64,000 bases of DNA from VXNE01 sp963668365 (GTDB taxonomy: Bacteria; Pseudomonadota; Gammaproteobacteria; Pseudomonadales; Azotimanducaceae): positions 4,340,001-4,404,000 of the forward strand of contig OY764266.1 of NCBI GenBank assembly GCA_963668365.1, read 5' to 3'. The stretch's first letter is position 1. Every line of letters starts with the position of its first letter. This document shows positions 25,133 to 33,253 of this stretch, piece by piece. The notes under the pieces are model-generated. The model was not told the origin of the DNA. It worked only from the letters and a program-made list of their open reading frames with translations, and did not search any database. A program made the position numbers and the translations under genes.

Positions 25133-27106
25133 TCATTGACCCGCATCGCGCGAGAGCCGGTCGGCAAGTTCGCGCAGTGCGGGCGATTGCTGCGCACGCA
25201 ACCGCTCCGACAGCTTGCGCAGATCGTGCGGCGACGTGGTGGCGCGAAACGCTTCGAGTCCGGCAGCGTCCGCCACGGCCGCGACAGCGCGCCGCTCGGC
25301 AAGCTCCCGCCACGGCAGCGCGGGATCCAGCCGGGCCAAAGCGCCCTGGATCCGGCCTGTGCGCGCTTCTTCCCCGCTTCGCAGGTCAATCAGCACGCGA
25401 TCGAACATCTCGAATGCGCAGATGGCATGGACCGCGCCAGCCTTGCCGACGAGGTTGCCGATCTCCTCGAAGGCGTTCGAGTCGCACGCATCGAAGTGGG
25501 CCGTCGCGTCGAAACCGGGCCGCAGCGCGTCCGCCAGATCGCGGCTGTTCTGTTGCGGCACCAGCCGGTCGAAGGGCGAGTGGTAGAGGTGGATTCGTGT
25601 GCTCTCTGCGGGCAGCGCGCTCGCCAGACCGACCGCGTTTGTGAACGTGTTGAGCTGCAGCATGGTCTTCAGCGCGTCGAATCGTTCCCCGCCGTTCAGC
25701 ATCCCGTCTACGAATGCGCCGTCGAGACGCCCGTCGTCGAGGACGTCGTCCAGGTCAAGTTCAGCCTTCGAGTACCGCAAGATTGCGGGCAGGATGCGAT
25801 TTGCCGCATAGGGCACGATGGCATCCGCGTCCACGGAGCGGCACCAGGGGTTGCCGTCGCAGCGGTTGCCGATCTTCTCGAGGGCACCGCGGAACGTCGC
25901 GTACAGATTGTGCGGCCCTCCGCCCGCGTAGACCTCGCGCATGGCGACCTTCTGGTTGTCCCGCGTGCCCGCGGCGCTCGCAAGCCACAGGGCGACGGCG
26001 CTGTGCGCCCCCTGCGAATAGCCGACGAGGGCCGCCGGGACAGGCTCGAGCGCATCATGGAACGCCTCGTAGCGGCCGTCGTCCAACACGGCGCGGATCA
26101 TGTCGAGGGCGTTGTTGGCGGTGCGGTTGGCCATCAGGTATGTCTCCGGCCGTTCGGGCGCGGCGCTGACGCCGCGCCCCCAGTTGTCCGGAGCGACGAC
26201 GAGGTAGCCGCGGCCAGCCATCAGATTGGCCAGGACGTACCAGCCATCGCGCGGGCTGAGGCCGCTCGGCGTGGCGCCGGTCGCATGCGCCAGGACGACG
26301 ATGCGGCCGGGACGTTGGTAGTCCGGGCCATCGCCGACGTCGGGCATCGCCACCAGGCCGCTCAAGGTTGCCGGCGCGCCCGAGGGGCCGCTCGAGGCGT
26401 AGGACACGGCTTCGGACACGGCGCCATACGTCGATTCGCGGCGGCCGAGTTCGGTCCACGTCTGTTCCGCCATCTCGGAGACGATCAGGGCCACCAGCGA
26501 ACCGATGATCGGGATGTCGACCTCGTCCAGCACGGCGTCCACGACGTGGCGGCGAAACAATCCGTCCACGTCACCTCGCGACAGTGTCGTCCGGTCGAGA
26601 ACGGTGACGCCGGGATCGGCGCGCTCCGCATCCGACGTGAACTCCAGCATTGATCGATACCGGTCCCCGTCCCCTCCGGTGGCATTCACGCGCACTCCGT
26701 AGGACGTTCCCGGCCTCAGTTCGCAGGCGAGCTTGTGGTCCACCACCTCGTCGTCGTCGCCGGGCCCGCTAAGGTCCGTAAGCGCATGACGCACGGCGAC
26801 GCCCGTCGGACCACATTCGCCGGTGTAATCGAAACGCCAGCCGGCATCCGCGATCTGAACGACGTTGAACCCGCTCATCGATGGATCCACGGTTGTACCC
26901 GCTGCGGGGATGGCATCGCTGAGGGGGACAGGCGTCGGCGGATCAGGCGGCCGAACGGGTTCGCTCCCGTTCGAGCCGCCACCCCCGCAGCCGGTCACGA
27001 GGGCAACGAACGCCGAATGCGCCATGAGCCTGAGGGTGTTGCGCCGAGGCAGGCGAAGCGCGGCGTGTGGATGGCCGAAACCGAATCGTTCAACCGCATA
27101 CGGCAT
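25133..27106 (-). CDS. Exported alpha/beta-hydrolase lipoprotein
   Basis: 657 residues. A signal sequence with RLPRRNTLRLMAHSAFVAL ends in the lipobox LVTGC (Cys40), so the protein should be lipid-anchored. A low-complexity GGGGSNG and proline-rich linker follows. The C-terminal region is an alpha/beta-hydrolase: VVLAHATGATPSGLSP, then YLVVAPDNWGRG, and the nucleophile elbow GYSQGAHS. A likely acid/His region contains IHLYHSPFDRLVP. It resembles secretory lipases or esterases; the substrate is unknown. No operon partner is apparent. Confidence 0.78.
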   Translation of the reverse strand: MPYAVERFGFGHPHAALRLPRRNTLRLMAHSAFVALVTGCGGGGSNGSEPVRPPDPPTPVPLSDAIPAAGTTVDPSMSGFNVVQIADAGWRFDYTGECGPTGVAVRHALTDLSGPGDDDEVVDHKLACELRPGTSYGVRVNATGGDGDRYRSMLEFTSDAERADPGVTVLDRTTLSRGDVDGLFRRHVVDAVLDEVDIPIIGSLVALIVSEMAEQTWTELGRRESTYGAVSEAVSYASSGPSGAPATLSGLVAMPDVGDGPDYQRPGRIVVLAHATGATPSGLSPRDGWYVLANLMAGRGYLVVAPDNWGRGVSAAPERPETYLMANRTANNALDMIRAVLDDGRYEAFHDALEPVPAALVGYSQGAHSAVALWLASAAGTRDNQKVAMREVYAGGGPHNLYATFRGALEKIGNRCDGNPWCRSVDADAIVPYAANRILPAILRYSKAELDLDDVLDDGRLDGAFVDGMLNGGERFDALKTMLQLNTFTNAVGLASALPAESTRIHLYHSPFDRLVPQQNSRDLADALRPGFDATAHFDACDSNAFEEIGNLVGKAGAVHAICAFEMFDRVLIDLRSGEEARTGRIQGALARLDPALPWRELAERRAVAAVADAAGLEAFRATTSPHDLRKLSERLRAQQSPALRELADRLSRDAGQ

Positions 27107-27143
27107 TTTCTTGACGCTTGTCCAAAAGATGGAGCCTACATCA

Positions 27144-27184
27144 GATCAGGGGGCTGGTCGGTGGGGCCGCAAGAGGCTTGATTG
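27144..27184 (+). repeat. 42-bp dispersed repeat, copy 3 (41 bp)
   Basis: GATCAGGGGGCTGG followed by a slightly shorter centre and GGCTTGATTG. Same orientation as the other two copies. It lies just upstream of the hydrolase gene start, without a yejE-like fragment. Confidence 0.75.
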
Positions 27185-27535
27185 AACGATATGCAATGGG
27201 ACCGGCAGTCCGGTGGTCGGCGCTCGTGCGCAGGCCTAACTCCGTCGGTCGACGCGCACCCACGGCCTCTCCCTCGGTGACCGGGCGCGTCTCGTCCTGG
27301 CGCGTCGCGAACGGGCGACTGTCCTGGCGGCGAACCGTGGCTGGGCCGCGCTCGAACTTGGCCTCGAAATGGAGTTGATCCGATGATCTCCTCCAAGATC
27401 GAAATTGGGGCACGCGGGACGTGATCTCGAACGGCATCCAGCCTGTCCGACCGCGTAGACCGCACGCCGGGGCAAAGGCTATCGCGATGACGACCGCAAA
27501 CACGTGCCGTGAGCCCGGCCCGTCCCCCCCTTTGT

Positions 27536-27731
27536 GGACAACACCAACGTCGTGGACAACACCAGCAATTCTCATTTTGGCCTTCAATCCCCCCCAACGG
27601 GAGGAGTCTGCTGGCCGATTTGGCCCGGATTGAGTCCGAAACGCGAGGCGCAATGCACCCGACGGTGAAGCCAGACGCCATAATGAGAATTGCTGGGACA
27701 ACACCAACGTCGTGGACAACACCAACGTCGG
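27536..27731. repeat. Four copies of an 18-bp unit, split by a MITE-like element
   Basis: The unit is GGACAACACCAACGTCGT with small end variations. Copies begin at 27536, 27554, 27696 and 27714. The second copy stops after GGACAACACC, where the inverted-repeat element begins. Confidence 0.85.
27563..27695. mobile_element. MITE-like element, about 133 bp
   Basis: The ends are CAGCAATTCTCATTTTGGC and the inverse of CAGCAATTCTCATTATGGC, so 18 of 19 terminal bases are inverted repeats. There is no coding sequence inside. The element is flanked by direct copies of GGACAACACC, though these are also part of the surrounding 18-bp repeat array, so a true target duplication is unproven. This is the form of a non-autonomous element moved by a transposase encoded elsewhere. 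Confidence 0.7.
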
Positions 27732-27786
27732 CGTACGACAATGCCATCGTTCGACATCGCGGTTGCGAAGAGCCACCGAGGCAGCC

Positions 27787-28044
27787 ATGAAAGTCACATT
27801 GCGCGTTGACATGGACCAAGGAGTGATTGACGAGGCCGCGAGGCATCTTGCGGAGCAGGGACTCACCATCGACGAGACCATGCGCATCGTCCTCGAACAG
27901 GCGGCGGCGGGCTGCGGGCCGGACTTCGGGGCGTTGACGCCCAACGCCACCACCGTCGAGGCCATCGAGGCCGCGCGGCGCGGCGAGGTCGTCGAACTCG
28001 GCACGCCTGCCGAAGCGCTCGCAGAACTCAACCGCGACGACTGA
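27787..28044 (+). CDS. RelB/DinJ-type antitoxin
   Basis: 85 residues from ATG 27787 (MKVTLRVDMDQGVIDEAARHL), a ribbon-helix-helix N-terminus followed by GLTIDETMRIVLEQAA, as in RelB/DinJ proteins. The C-terminal part (TPNATTVEAIEAARRGEVVEL) is the toxin-binding tail typical of YafQ partners. It is the first gene of the pair with the YafQ-like toxin 24 bases downstream and would repress the operon. Confidence 0.87.
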   Translation: MKVTLRVDMDQGVIDEAARHLAEQGLTIDETMRIVLEQAAAGCGPDFGALTPNATTVEAIEAARRGEVVELGTPAEALAELNRDD

Positions 28045-28068
28045 TGGCCGCGTCGCGGCTTCCCTTTA

Positions 28069-28341
28069 GTGCGGATAGTCAAGCGCACCGCCCAGTTCCG
28101 GCGCGATTTCAGACGTGCGAAGCGAGGCGGGCATCTCGACGCCGCCCTGCTCGAAGCCCTGGAACTGCTCGCCGCCGACGTGCCGCCGCCTTCCCGATAC
28201 GTGGATCATCCCATGAAGGGGCAGTACAGCGACTGCCGAAACTGCCATCTGCGATCCGATCTGGTGCCGGTGTACCGCAAGCGGGATGCGGACATCCTCG
28301 AATTGGTCCGGATCGGAACGCACGCACACCTTGCCGTATGA
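28069..28341 (+). CDS. YafQ-family mRNA interferase toxin
   Basis: 90 residues from GTG 28069. The pattern RIVKRTAQFRRDFRRAKRG, the motif HPMKGQYSDCRNCHLRSDL and the ending VRIGTHAHLAV match YafQ, a RelE-fold RNase that cuts mRNA on the ribosome; the C-terminal His is near the catalytic set. No strong ribosome binding site is visible, so translation probably depends on coupling to the antitoxin gene. Confidence 0.87.
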   Translation: MRIVKRTAQFRRDFRRAKRGGHLDAALLEALELLAADVPPPSRYVDHPMKGQYSDCRNCHLRSDLVPVYRKRDADILELVRIGTHAHLAV

Positions 28342-28394
28342 GGCGGCGGAGCCGGACACGTCACTTGGGATAGGACGGCAGGAGATGCTTCGCC

Positions 28395-29543
28395 ATGACA
28401 TTTGAACCCGACAAAGACCGCTCGCGCCAGGCCGTCGCCCTGTCGCGCAGGCACATGCCGACGGACTACGAGATCTCCCTCGCCAGGTACACCAGCCGGG
28501 GGACGCCGGAGGAGGCACGGATTCCGAAGGACTTCGGTCCCCGGCAGGCGCTCGCCGGCTTCGAGGAGACCTACCGCAACATCATCGACTACATCGTTCG
28601 CATCACCTACCGCATCTGGGAGGACCGCGACGTCGAATACATCCGTAACACGTATAACGACGCGTCGCGGGTCTACGACGACTACGGCCTGCAGCTTGGC
28701 TCCGCGAAGATCGTCGACGACACCTATCGCACGACGGGCGCCTTCTCCGACATCGAGTTGATCGCCGACGAGATCGTCTGGGCGGGCGACGACGAAGTGG
28801 GATTCCACACGTCACACCGGACGATCATCCGGGGCACCAACGACGGGCCGAGCCGCTACGGGCCGGCTACGGGACGAAAGGTCGACGTGCTGGTGTTCGC
28901 CAACTGCGTGGCGCTCGAAAACAAGATCTTCCTCGAGCACGTGATCTACAACACGTCGAGCATGCTCAACCAGCTCGGCTTCGATATCGACGACATGGCC
29001 CGCAAACTCGCCGCCGATCCGCCGGCGGGGTGGCCGCGTTCGGACGCGGTGTGGGACGAGCAGCGTGCAGCCGCGCGCCCGCAGGCGCCGCTGTCGATCA
29101 CAGAGCCGGTCGCGGGGTTCGATGTTGACCGTTTCGTCCGAGCGAACTTCGATGCGTTGTGGAACCGGCGGGATTTCGGGGCGCTGGCGGGCGCCTACGA
29201 GCTTGACTTCGCCTTCCAGGGGCCGACGGACCGTGCGTTCCAAGGCATCGCTGCCTACCGCGACCTGCTGTCGTCTCTCTTTGTCGCGTTTCCCGATCTT
29301 GAACTGCAGGTGGACGAGGTCTACTGGATGGGCAATGAGGCGGAGGGCTTCCTCGTGTCGGTTCGATGGAGCGCGGTCGGGACCCACGCCGGCGCCGGCA
29401 TCTACGGGCCGCCGACCTCGCTTCCCGTGCAGATCTGGGGCATCACCCAGCAGCAGATCGCGAACGGGCGGATCGTCGCCGAGTGGATGCTGTTCAACGA
29501 ACTCGACCTGATGATGCAACTCGCGGCCGGCCGGGGCGCATGA
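28395..29543 (+). CDS. Double SnoaL-like (NTF2-fold) protein
   Basis: 382 residues from ATG 28395 after AGGAG. Two NTF2/SnoaL-like domains can be seen: residues 55-195 (IIDYIVRITYRIWEDRDVEYI...) and 245-375 (VDRFVRANFDALWNRRDFGAL, later RWSAVGTHAGAGIYGPP). SnoaL-like proteins include polyketide cyclases and many small-molecule isomerases or binding proteins. The next gene overlaps by ATGA and is of the same kind, so the pair likely works on one substrate; which one is unknown. Confidence 0.8.
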   Translation: MTFEPDKDRSRQAVALSRRHMPTDYEISLARYTSRGTPEEARIPKDFGPRQALAGFEETYRNIIDYIVRITYRIWEDRDVEYIRNTYNDASRVYDDYGLQLGSAKIVDDTYRTTGAFSDIELIADEIVWAGDDEVGFHTSHRTIIRGTNDGPSRYGPATGRKVDVLVFANCVALENKIFLEHVIYNTSSMLNQLGFDIDDMARKLAADPPAGWPRSDAVWDEQRAAARPQAPLSITEPVAGFDVDRFVRANFDALWNRRDFGALAGAYELDFAFQGPTDRAFQGIAAYRDLLSSLFVAFPDLELQVDEVYWMGNEAEGFLVSVRWSAVGTHAGAGIYGPPTSLPVQIWGITQQQIANGRIVAEWMLFNELDLMMQLAAGRGA

Positions 29544-30535
29544 GCGGCACGCAGAACGCCAAGAACCTGATCCTGAGGTACTTCGAGGCGTGGGAGTCCG
29601 CCCCGCCCGACCGGATCGACGACGTTCTCGGCCCCTTCTTACACGACGACTACCGTTTACGGGGCGTGCATCCGTTCAACGAGCTATCCGGTCTCGACGA
29701 GGTCAGCTCGACTGTCTGGCGACCGATGCGCGGCGCGTTCACCGCCCTGCAGCGCCGGCAGGACATCTTCATGGCGGGCGAGAACCGGATAGACGGCACG
29801 CTGTGGGTCACCAGCATGGGCAAGCTCATGGGCCTGTTCGACCGCGCCTGGCTCGGCATACCGCCGACCGGCAAGATCGCCCTGATCCCGTACTGCGAGT
29901 TCCACCGGGTCGACGCCGGCCGGATCGCCGAGTCCGCGTTCTTCTGCGACATCGTCAGCGTCATGAAGCAGGCCGGACTGCAGCCGCTGCCCATGCAGAC
30001 CGGCGCGGAGATCGTCAATCCCGGTCCCCGGACACAGGACGGGTTGCTGTACGGCCCGCAGGATCCAGCCGAGTCTCAGAAGACGCTGGACCTCATCATG
30101 CGGATGTGCGACGACCTGGTGGAGAAAGACGGTTTCCAGTCGTCCAACTCCTCGCTGGCGAGCACCTGGCACGACGACATGCTCTGGTTCGGGCCCTCCG
30201 GCATCGGCGCGACCTACACGATCGAGCGCTATCAGCTCCAGCACCAGGGGCCCTTTCGCGCGGGCCTGCGGAACATCGACTTCAACGGCCATGTGCTGGA
30301 ACACGCCGAGGGCTGCTACGGCGGCTGGTTCGGCTGGCCCAACATGCGCATGAACCAGGGGGATGGATTCATGGGGCTGCCGGCGTCCGGGCGCACCACC
30401 GAGATGCGAGTCGTGGACATGTACCGGCGGGAGGGCGACAAGCTGGCCGAGAATTGGGTGTTCATCGACCTGCTGCACTATTTGCGGCTGCTGGGGGTGG
30501 ATGTGCTGGCGCGGTGCGCCGGGATGCGGGGATAG
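29540..30535 (+). CDS. Second double SnoaL-like protein
   Basis: 331 residues from ATG 29540, overlapping the stop of the previous gene by four bases. It contains two SnoaL/NTF2-type halves, the second seen as STWHDDMLWFGPSGIGATY with TIERYQLQHQGPFR. The closing ENWVFIDLLHYLRLLGVDV is typical of SnoaL-like proteins that end with a DLL-hydrophobic strand. It is probably co-expressed with the preceding gene in a catabolic or biosynthetic pathway. No catalytic residue assignment is attempted. Confidence 0.8.
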   Translation: MSGTQNAKNLILRYFEAWESAPPDRIDDVLGPFLHDDYRLRGVHPFNELSGLDEVSSTVWRPMRGAFTALQRRQDIFMAGENRIDGTLWVTSMGKLMGLFDRAWLGIPPTGKIALIPYCEFHRVDAGRIAESAFFCDIVSVMKQAGLQPLPMQTGAEIVNPGPRTQDGLLYGPQDPAESQKTLDLIMRMCDDLVEKDGFQSSNSSLASTWHDDMLWFGPSGIGATYTIERYQLQHQGPFRAGLRNIDFNGHVLEHAEGCYGGWFGWPNMRMNQGDGFMGLPASGRTTEMRVVDMYRREGDKLAENWVFIDLLHYLRLLGVDVLARCAGMRG

Positions 30536-30681
30536 GCGCTGCTGTCGCGTCAGGTGCTTGACCCACCATCGCGGCGCGGTGCCGGCAGGGGGCTGGTGTT
30601 CCCGAAGCCCCGGCGCGATGGCGGGTCAAGCAACGGATCCGAGCGTACCCCGGGCGCGGTTGATATCGGACGGTCGGAGCA

Positions 30682-31014
30682 TCAGCGCTCCGCGGTGGCG
30701 ACGACAACGTGCTCGCCTGCGCGCGAAGACAGAATCGCCTTCGCGATGGCGGGCAGGGCCGAGGTCAGCGCGCCGATGCGGTTATCGTCGACGGCTACGA
30801 TGGCAATTGAGGAGCGGGGTTGTTCGGAGGCCATTCGCTTGTCGGTCGTCACGACGGTTGTGAAGCCTTGATTCGCCGCCCGCTCCAACAGTTCGGCGTC
30901 ACGGAGCGCGCGCCACTGATGGAATACGGCACTCTCAACGGGAGCACCGTCCAGCAGTTCTTGGAGCGGGAGCCTCAGGCGTGGCGATATCCCAACGTCG
31001 AGGAGGACCTTCAC
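30682..31014 (-). CDS. DUF5615 PIN-like protein, toxin candidate
   Basis: 110 residues from GTG 31014. It begins KVLLDVGISPRLRLPLQELL and contains FTTVVTTDKRMASEQP, the pattern of the PIN-like DUF5615 family with conserved acidic residues. In this family the first strand usually reads DEN or DHN; here it is DVG, so the active site may be altered. It follows the DUF433 gene by 15 bases, the common two-gene toxin-antitoxin-like arrangement. Confidence 0.75.
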   Translation of the reverse strand: MKVLLDVGISPRLRLPLQELLDGAPVESAVFHQWRALRDAELLERAANQGFTTVVTTDKRMASEQPRSSIAIVAVDDNRIGALTSALPAIAKAILSSRAGEHVVVATAER

Positions 31015-31029
31015 TCGATAAGGTAAGGA

Positions 31030-31263
31030 TCAGGCCGCGCAGTCGGGATTGCGAACGGCAGCGGAACAGACTGCGCGGGCGCCGGCACGCAAAACGGCGG
31101 CGGCTGCCCTTGGGTCAATCTGGAAGTCGCGGACGAACTCGTCAAGAGTGACACCGTCCTCCAGCCAGTCGAACAGTTGGCGCACGGGTAGGCGCGTTCC
31201 GCGGAAACAAGGGACTCCACTCATGCGTGCGGGATCGAGCCAAATCGCTTCCTCAAGCGGCAT
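31030..31263 (-). CDS. DUF433 antitoxin-like protein
   Basis: 77 residues from ATG 31263, with AGGA eight bases upstream; an earlier ATG (31299) lacks one. The phrase IWLDPARMSGVPCFRGTRL then PVRQLFDWLEDGVTLDEFV is diagnostic of DUF433, a winged-helix protein paired with DUF5615. It would bind DNA and the partner protein. Confidence 0.82.
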   Translation of the reverse strand: MPLEEAIWLDPARMSGVPCFRGTRLPVRQLFDWLEDGVTLDEFVRDFQIDPRAAAAVLRAGARAVCSAAVRNPDCAA

Positions 31264-31480
31264 GGGTCGATCCTGGCTGTTCTTGGCAGAAGTCTTCATA
31301 GCCGAAGTCTACGCGGTGCACGAGATAGCGTTCGGAAGCATACGCCTGGAGATTGGCGTGTCAAAATCAATGGAGCGGGTGCGGCCGAGATAGAGATGCT
31401 GACTTCGGCAGTTGCGGCGACGCTGGCGTTGGCCGTGGAGCTTCGGATCAAGCCGGTGTCGAAGGACCGCTGGTTCTAGA

Positions 31481-33088
31481 CTAAATCACCGTCTGCAGCG
31501 CCGCCAACCCAATCACGCACAGGAAGAAGTACCCCAGCAGCCAATAACTCGCCCGGTCGACCTTCCCCGCCAGCACGTACCAGCCGTCCTCCTTTTCGTC
31601 CCGCCCCTCGCGCGCAAATAGCGCCTTCTGCCCTTGCACCGTGTATTCCGAGTACTCGGTCTTGAATCCGTCGAGCAACACGCTCGCGACCCATGCCACG
31701 GCGGTGCTGACGGCGCCGCCGAGGGCGCAGTACCAGGGCCACGCGATGTCGTGGTAGACCTCGACGTACCACAGCGACAGGAAGCCGGCGGCGACGCCGA
31801 TCAGCAGGCCGCGTTCGGAGGCGTGCTTGGAGAAGAATCCGAGGCCGAACATCGCGAGCTTGGCACCGACGAAGAACGAGCCGACCTTGCTCAGCACCTC
31901 GAGCACGGAGCCGCCGGTTTTCGTGAATGCGATCGCCGGCAGCACCATCAGCACGGCCCAGAACAGGGTGAACCAGCGCGATGCTTTGAGATAGTGCTCG
32001 GGGGTGCCGTCCTTCTTGGCGAACTTCTCGTAGAAGTCGAGCGTCGTGACGGTCGCCATGGAGTTCAGGCTGGAGTCGAGGCTCGACATGGCGGCGGCGA
32101 CGATGGCGGCGGTGATGATGCCCATCAGGCCGGGAACGCCGACGCTGGCGACGAACTCGAGCAGGATCAGGTTCTCGTTGTCGAACGTTCGGCCGTCGTA
32201 GTACGCGTAGAAGAGGATACCCAAGCCAAAAAAGAGGATGTAAGCGAGAAAGGCGACGTACCCCATGGTGATGTACGCCTTCTTGGCGTCGCCGAGGGTT
32301 CTGGCCGCCAGCGTGCGCTGCACCATCATCTGGTTCACGCCGTAGACCACCACGTGGTAGATCGACATGGCGATCACGCCCGTCCAGATGGTGCCCACTT
32401 TGGCGGGATCGAGCGAGTACTCGAACGGATTCGTCTTGCCCTGTTCCTTGAGCGCGTCCAGCGTGACTGGCAGGGACTCCGGAAGCGCGACGATCAGCAG
32501 CACCACCGTCAGCACGGCCCCGACGAAAAGAATGGCGGACTGGATCACGTCGGTCCAGATCACTGCCGCGATACCGCCGAGCATCGTGTAGGTGACCGCG
32601 ACGACGGCGACGATGAGGATCGCGTCGACGACGGGGATGCCCGTGATGAACTCGAGCACCAGCGCGGTCGTATAGAGCATGATCCCGGAGTAGGCGATGT
32701 TGCCGAACAGGAATACGCCGGACATCACGGTGCGCGACGTCAGTCCGAAACGGCGCTCGAGGTAGTCGAAGATCGAGGCCACGCCGCTCTTGAAGAAGAA
32801 CGGCAGAAACACCGTGATCACGACGAAAATGGCGATCGGGTAGTTGATGTGGATGAAGATCACCGAGAAGCCTTCGGTGTACGACCAGGCGGGCCCGCCG
32901 AGGAATGTCAGCGCGCCGAAGTAGGTCGCCACCACCGAGATGCCGATGGCCCACCAGGGTGTCGTCCGGCGACCGAGATAGTAGTGGTCGGCGGTCTGGA
33001 CGCGTTTGCTCAGGAAATATCCGAGCACGAGATTGCCGGCGACGTACGCGAGCACGATGGACCAGTTCAGCGCGCCGAATTCGCTCAT
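31481..33088 (-). CDS. Sodium:solute symporter (SSS/SLC5 family)
   Basis: 535 residues with about 13 membrane helices, from ATG 33088 after GAGGGGGATTGGG. SSS-family marks include YFLSKRVQTADHYYLGRRT at the first loop and SVVATYFGALTFLGGPAWSY in helix 2, and a later AAMSSLDSSLNSMATV. It imports an organic solute (sugar, acid or osmolyte) with sodium. It is divergent from a LacI-family gene that probably controls it. A decayed partial copy sits at 23503-23825. Confidence 0.9.
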   Translation of the reverse strand: MSEFGALNWSIVLAYVAGNLVLGYFLSKRVQTADHYYLGRRTTPWWAIGISVVATYFGALTFLGGPAWSYTEGFSVIFIHINYPIAIFVVITVFLPFFFKSGVASIFDYLERRFGLTSRTVMSGVFLFGNIAYSGIMLYTTALVLEFITGIPVVDAILIVAVVAVTYTMLGGIAAVIWTDVIQSAILFVGAVLTVVLLIVALPESLPVTLDALKEQGKTNPFEYSLDPAKVGTIWTGVIAMSIYHVVVYGVNQMMVQRTLAARTLGDAKKAYITMGYVAFLAYILFFGLGILFYAYYDGRTFDNENLILLEFVASVGVPGLMGIITAAIVAAAMSSLDSSLNSMATVTTLDFYEKFAKKDGTPEHYLKASRWFTLFWAVLMVLPAIAFTKTGGSVLEVLSKVGSFFVGAKLAMFGLGFFSKHASERGLLIGVAAGFLSLWYVEVYHDIAWPWYCALGGAVSTAVAWVASVLLDGFKTEYSEYTVQGQKALFAREGRDEKEDGWYVLAGKVDRASYWLLGYFFLCVIGLAALQTVI

Positions 33089-33179
33089 CCCAATCCCCCT
33101 CGATTACCGCCCGCGATGCGCCGGCCAGAACCCGGACGGCAGCACGTCCCGGCGATAAGACAATACACGTACTGCGAAT

Positions 33180-33233
33180 GCAACGCGCATTGCGCGGAAA
33201 TTCAGGATTGCTATAGCATCGACGCAAAGTTGC
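33180..33233. promoter_or_regulatory. Candidate LacI-family operators between symporter and regulator
   Basis: Three dyads lie in the divergent intergenic region: GCAACGCGCATTGC (33180-33193, six of seven pairs match), TGCTATAGCA (33209-33218, perfect) and GCAAAGTTGC (33224-33233, perfect arms). The first and third share GCAA...TTGC arms, in the style of LacI-family operators. Binding by the adjacent LacI protein is inferred from position. Confidence 0.45.
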
Positions 33234-33253
33234 ATCGTCGCGGTTGAATTCAG

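Larger units (their letters stand above)
27107..27786. other. Gene-free repeat-rich stretch
   Basis: No supported gene in about 680 bases. It holds copy 3 of the 42-bp repeat, a MITE-like element and four copies of an 18-bp unit, described separately. Long open frames here on the minus strand cross all these repeats and are artefacts. Confidence 0.6.

Noticed and set aside
27536..27731. CRISPR array
   Set aside because: Copies of the 18-bp unit are adjacent, with no regular unique spacers, and the gap is an inverted-repeat element.
27136..28088. Minus-strand frames of 236 and 315 codons
   Set aside because: They span the repeat copy, the MITE-like element and the RelB gene on the other strand, and contain no recognisable domain.
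31394..31480. 27-codon frame on the plus strand downstream of the symporter
   Set aside because: It ends KPVSKDRWF and has no convincing ribosome binding site. It may be a gene tail, but nothing supports a separate gene.
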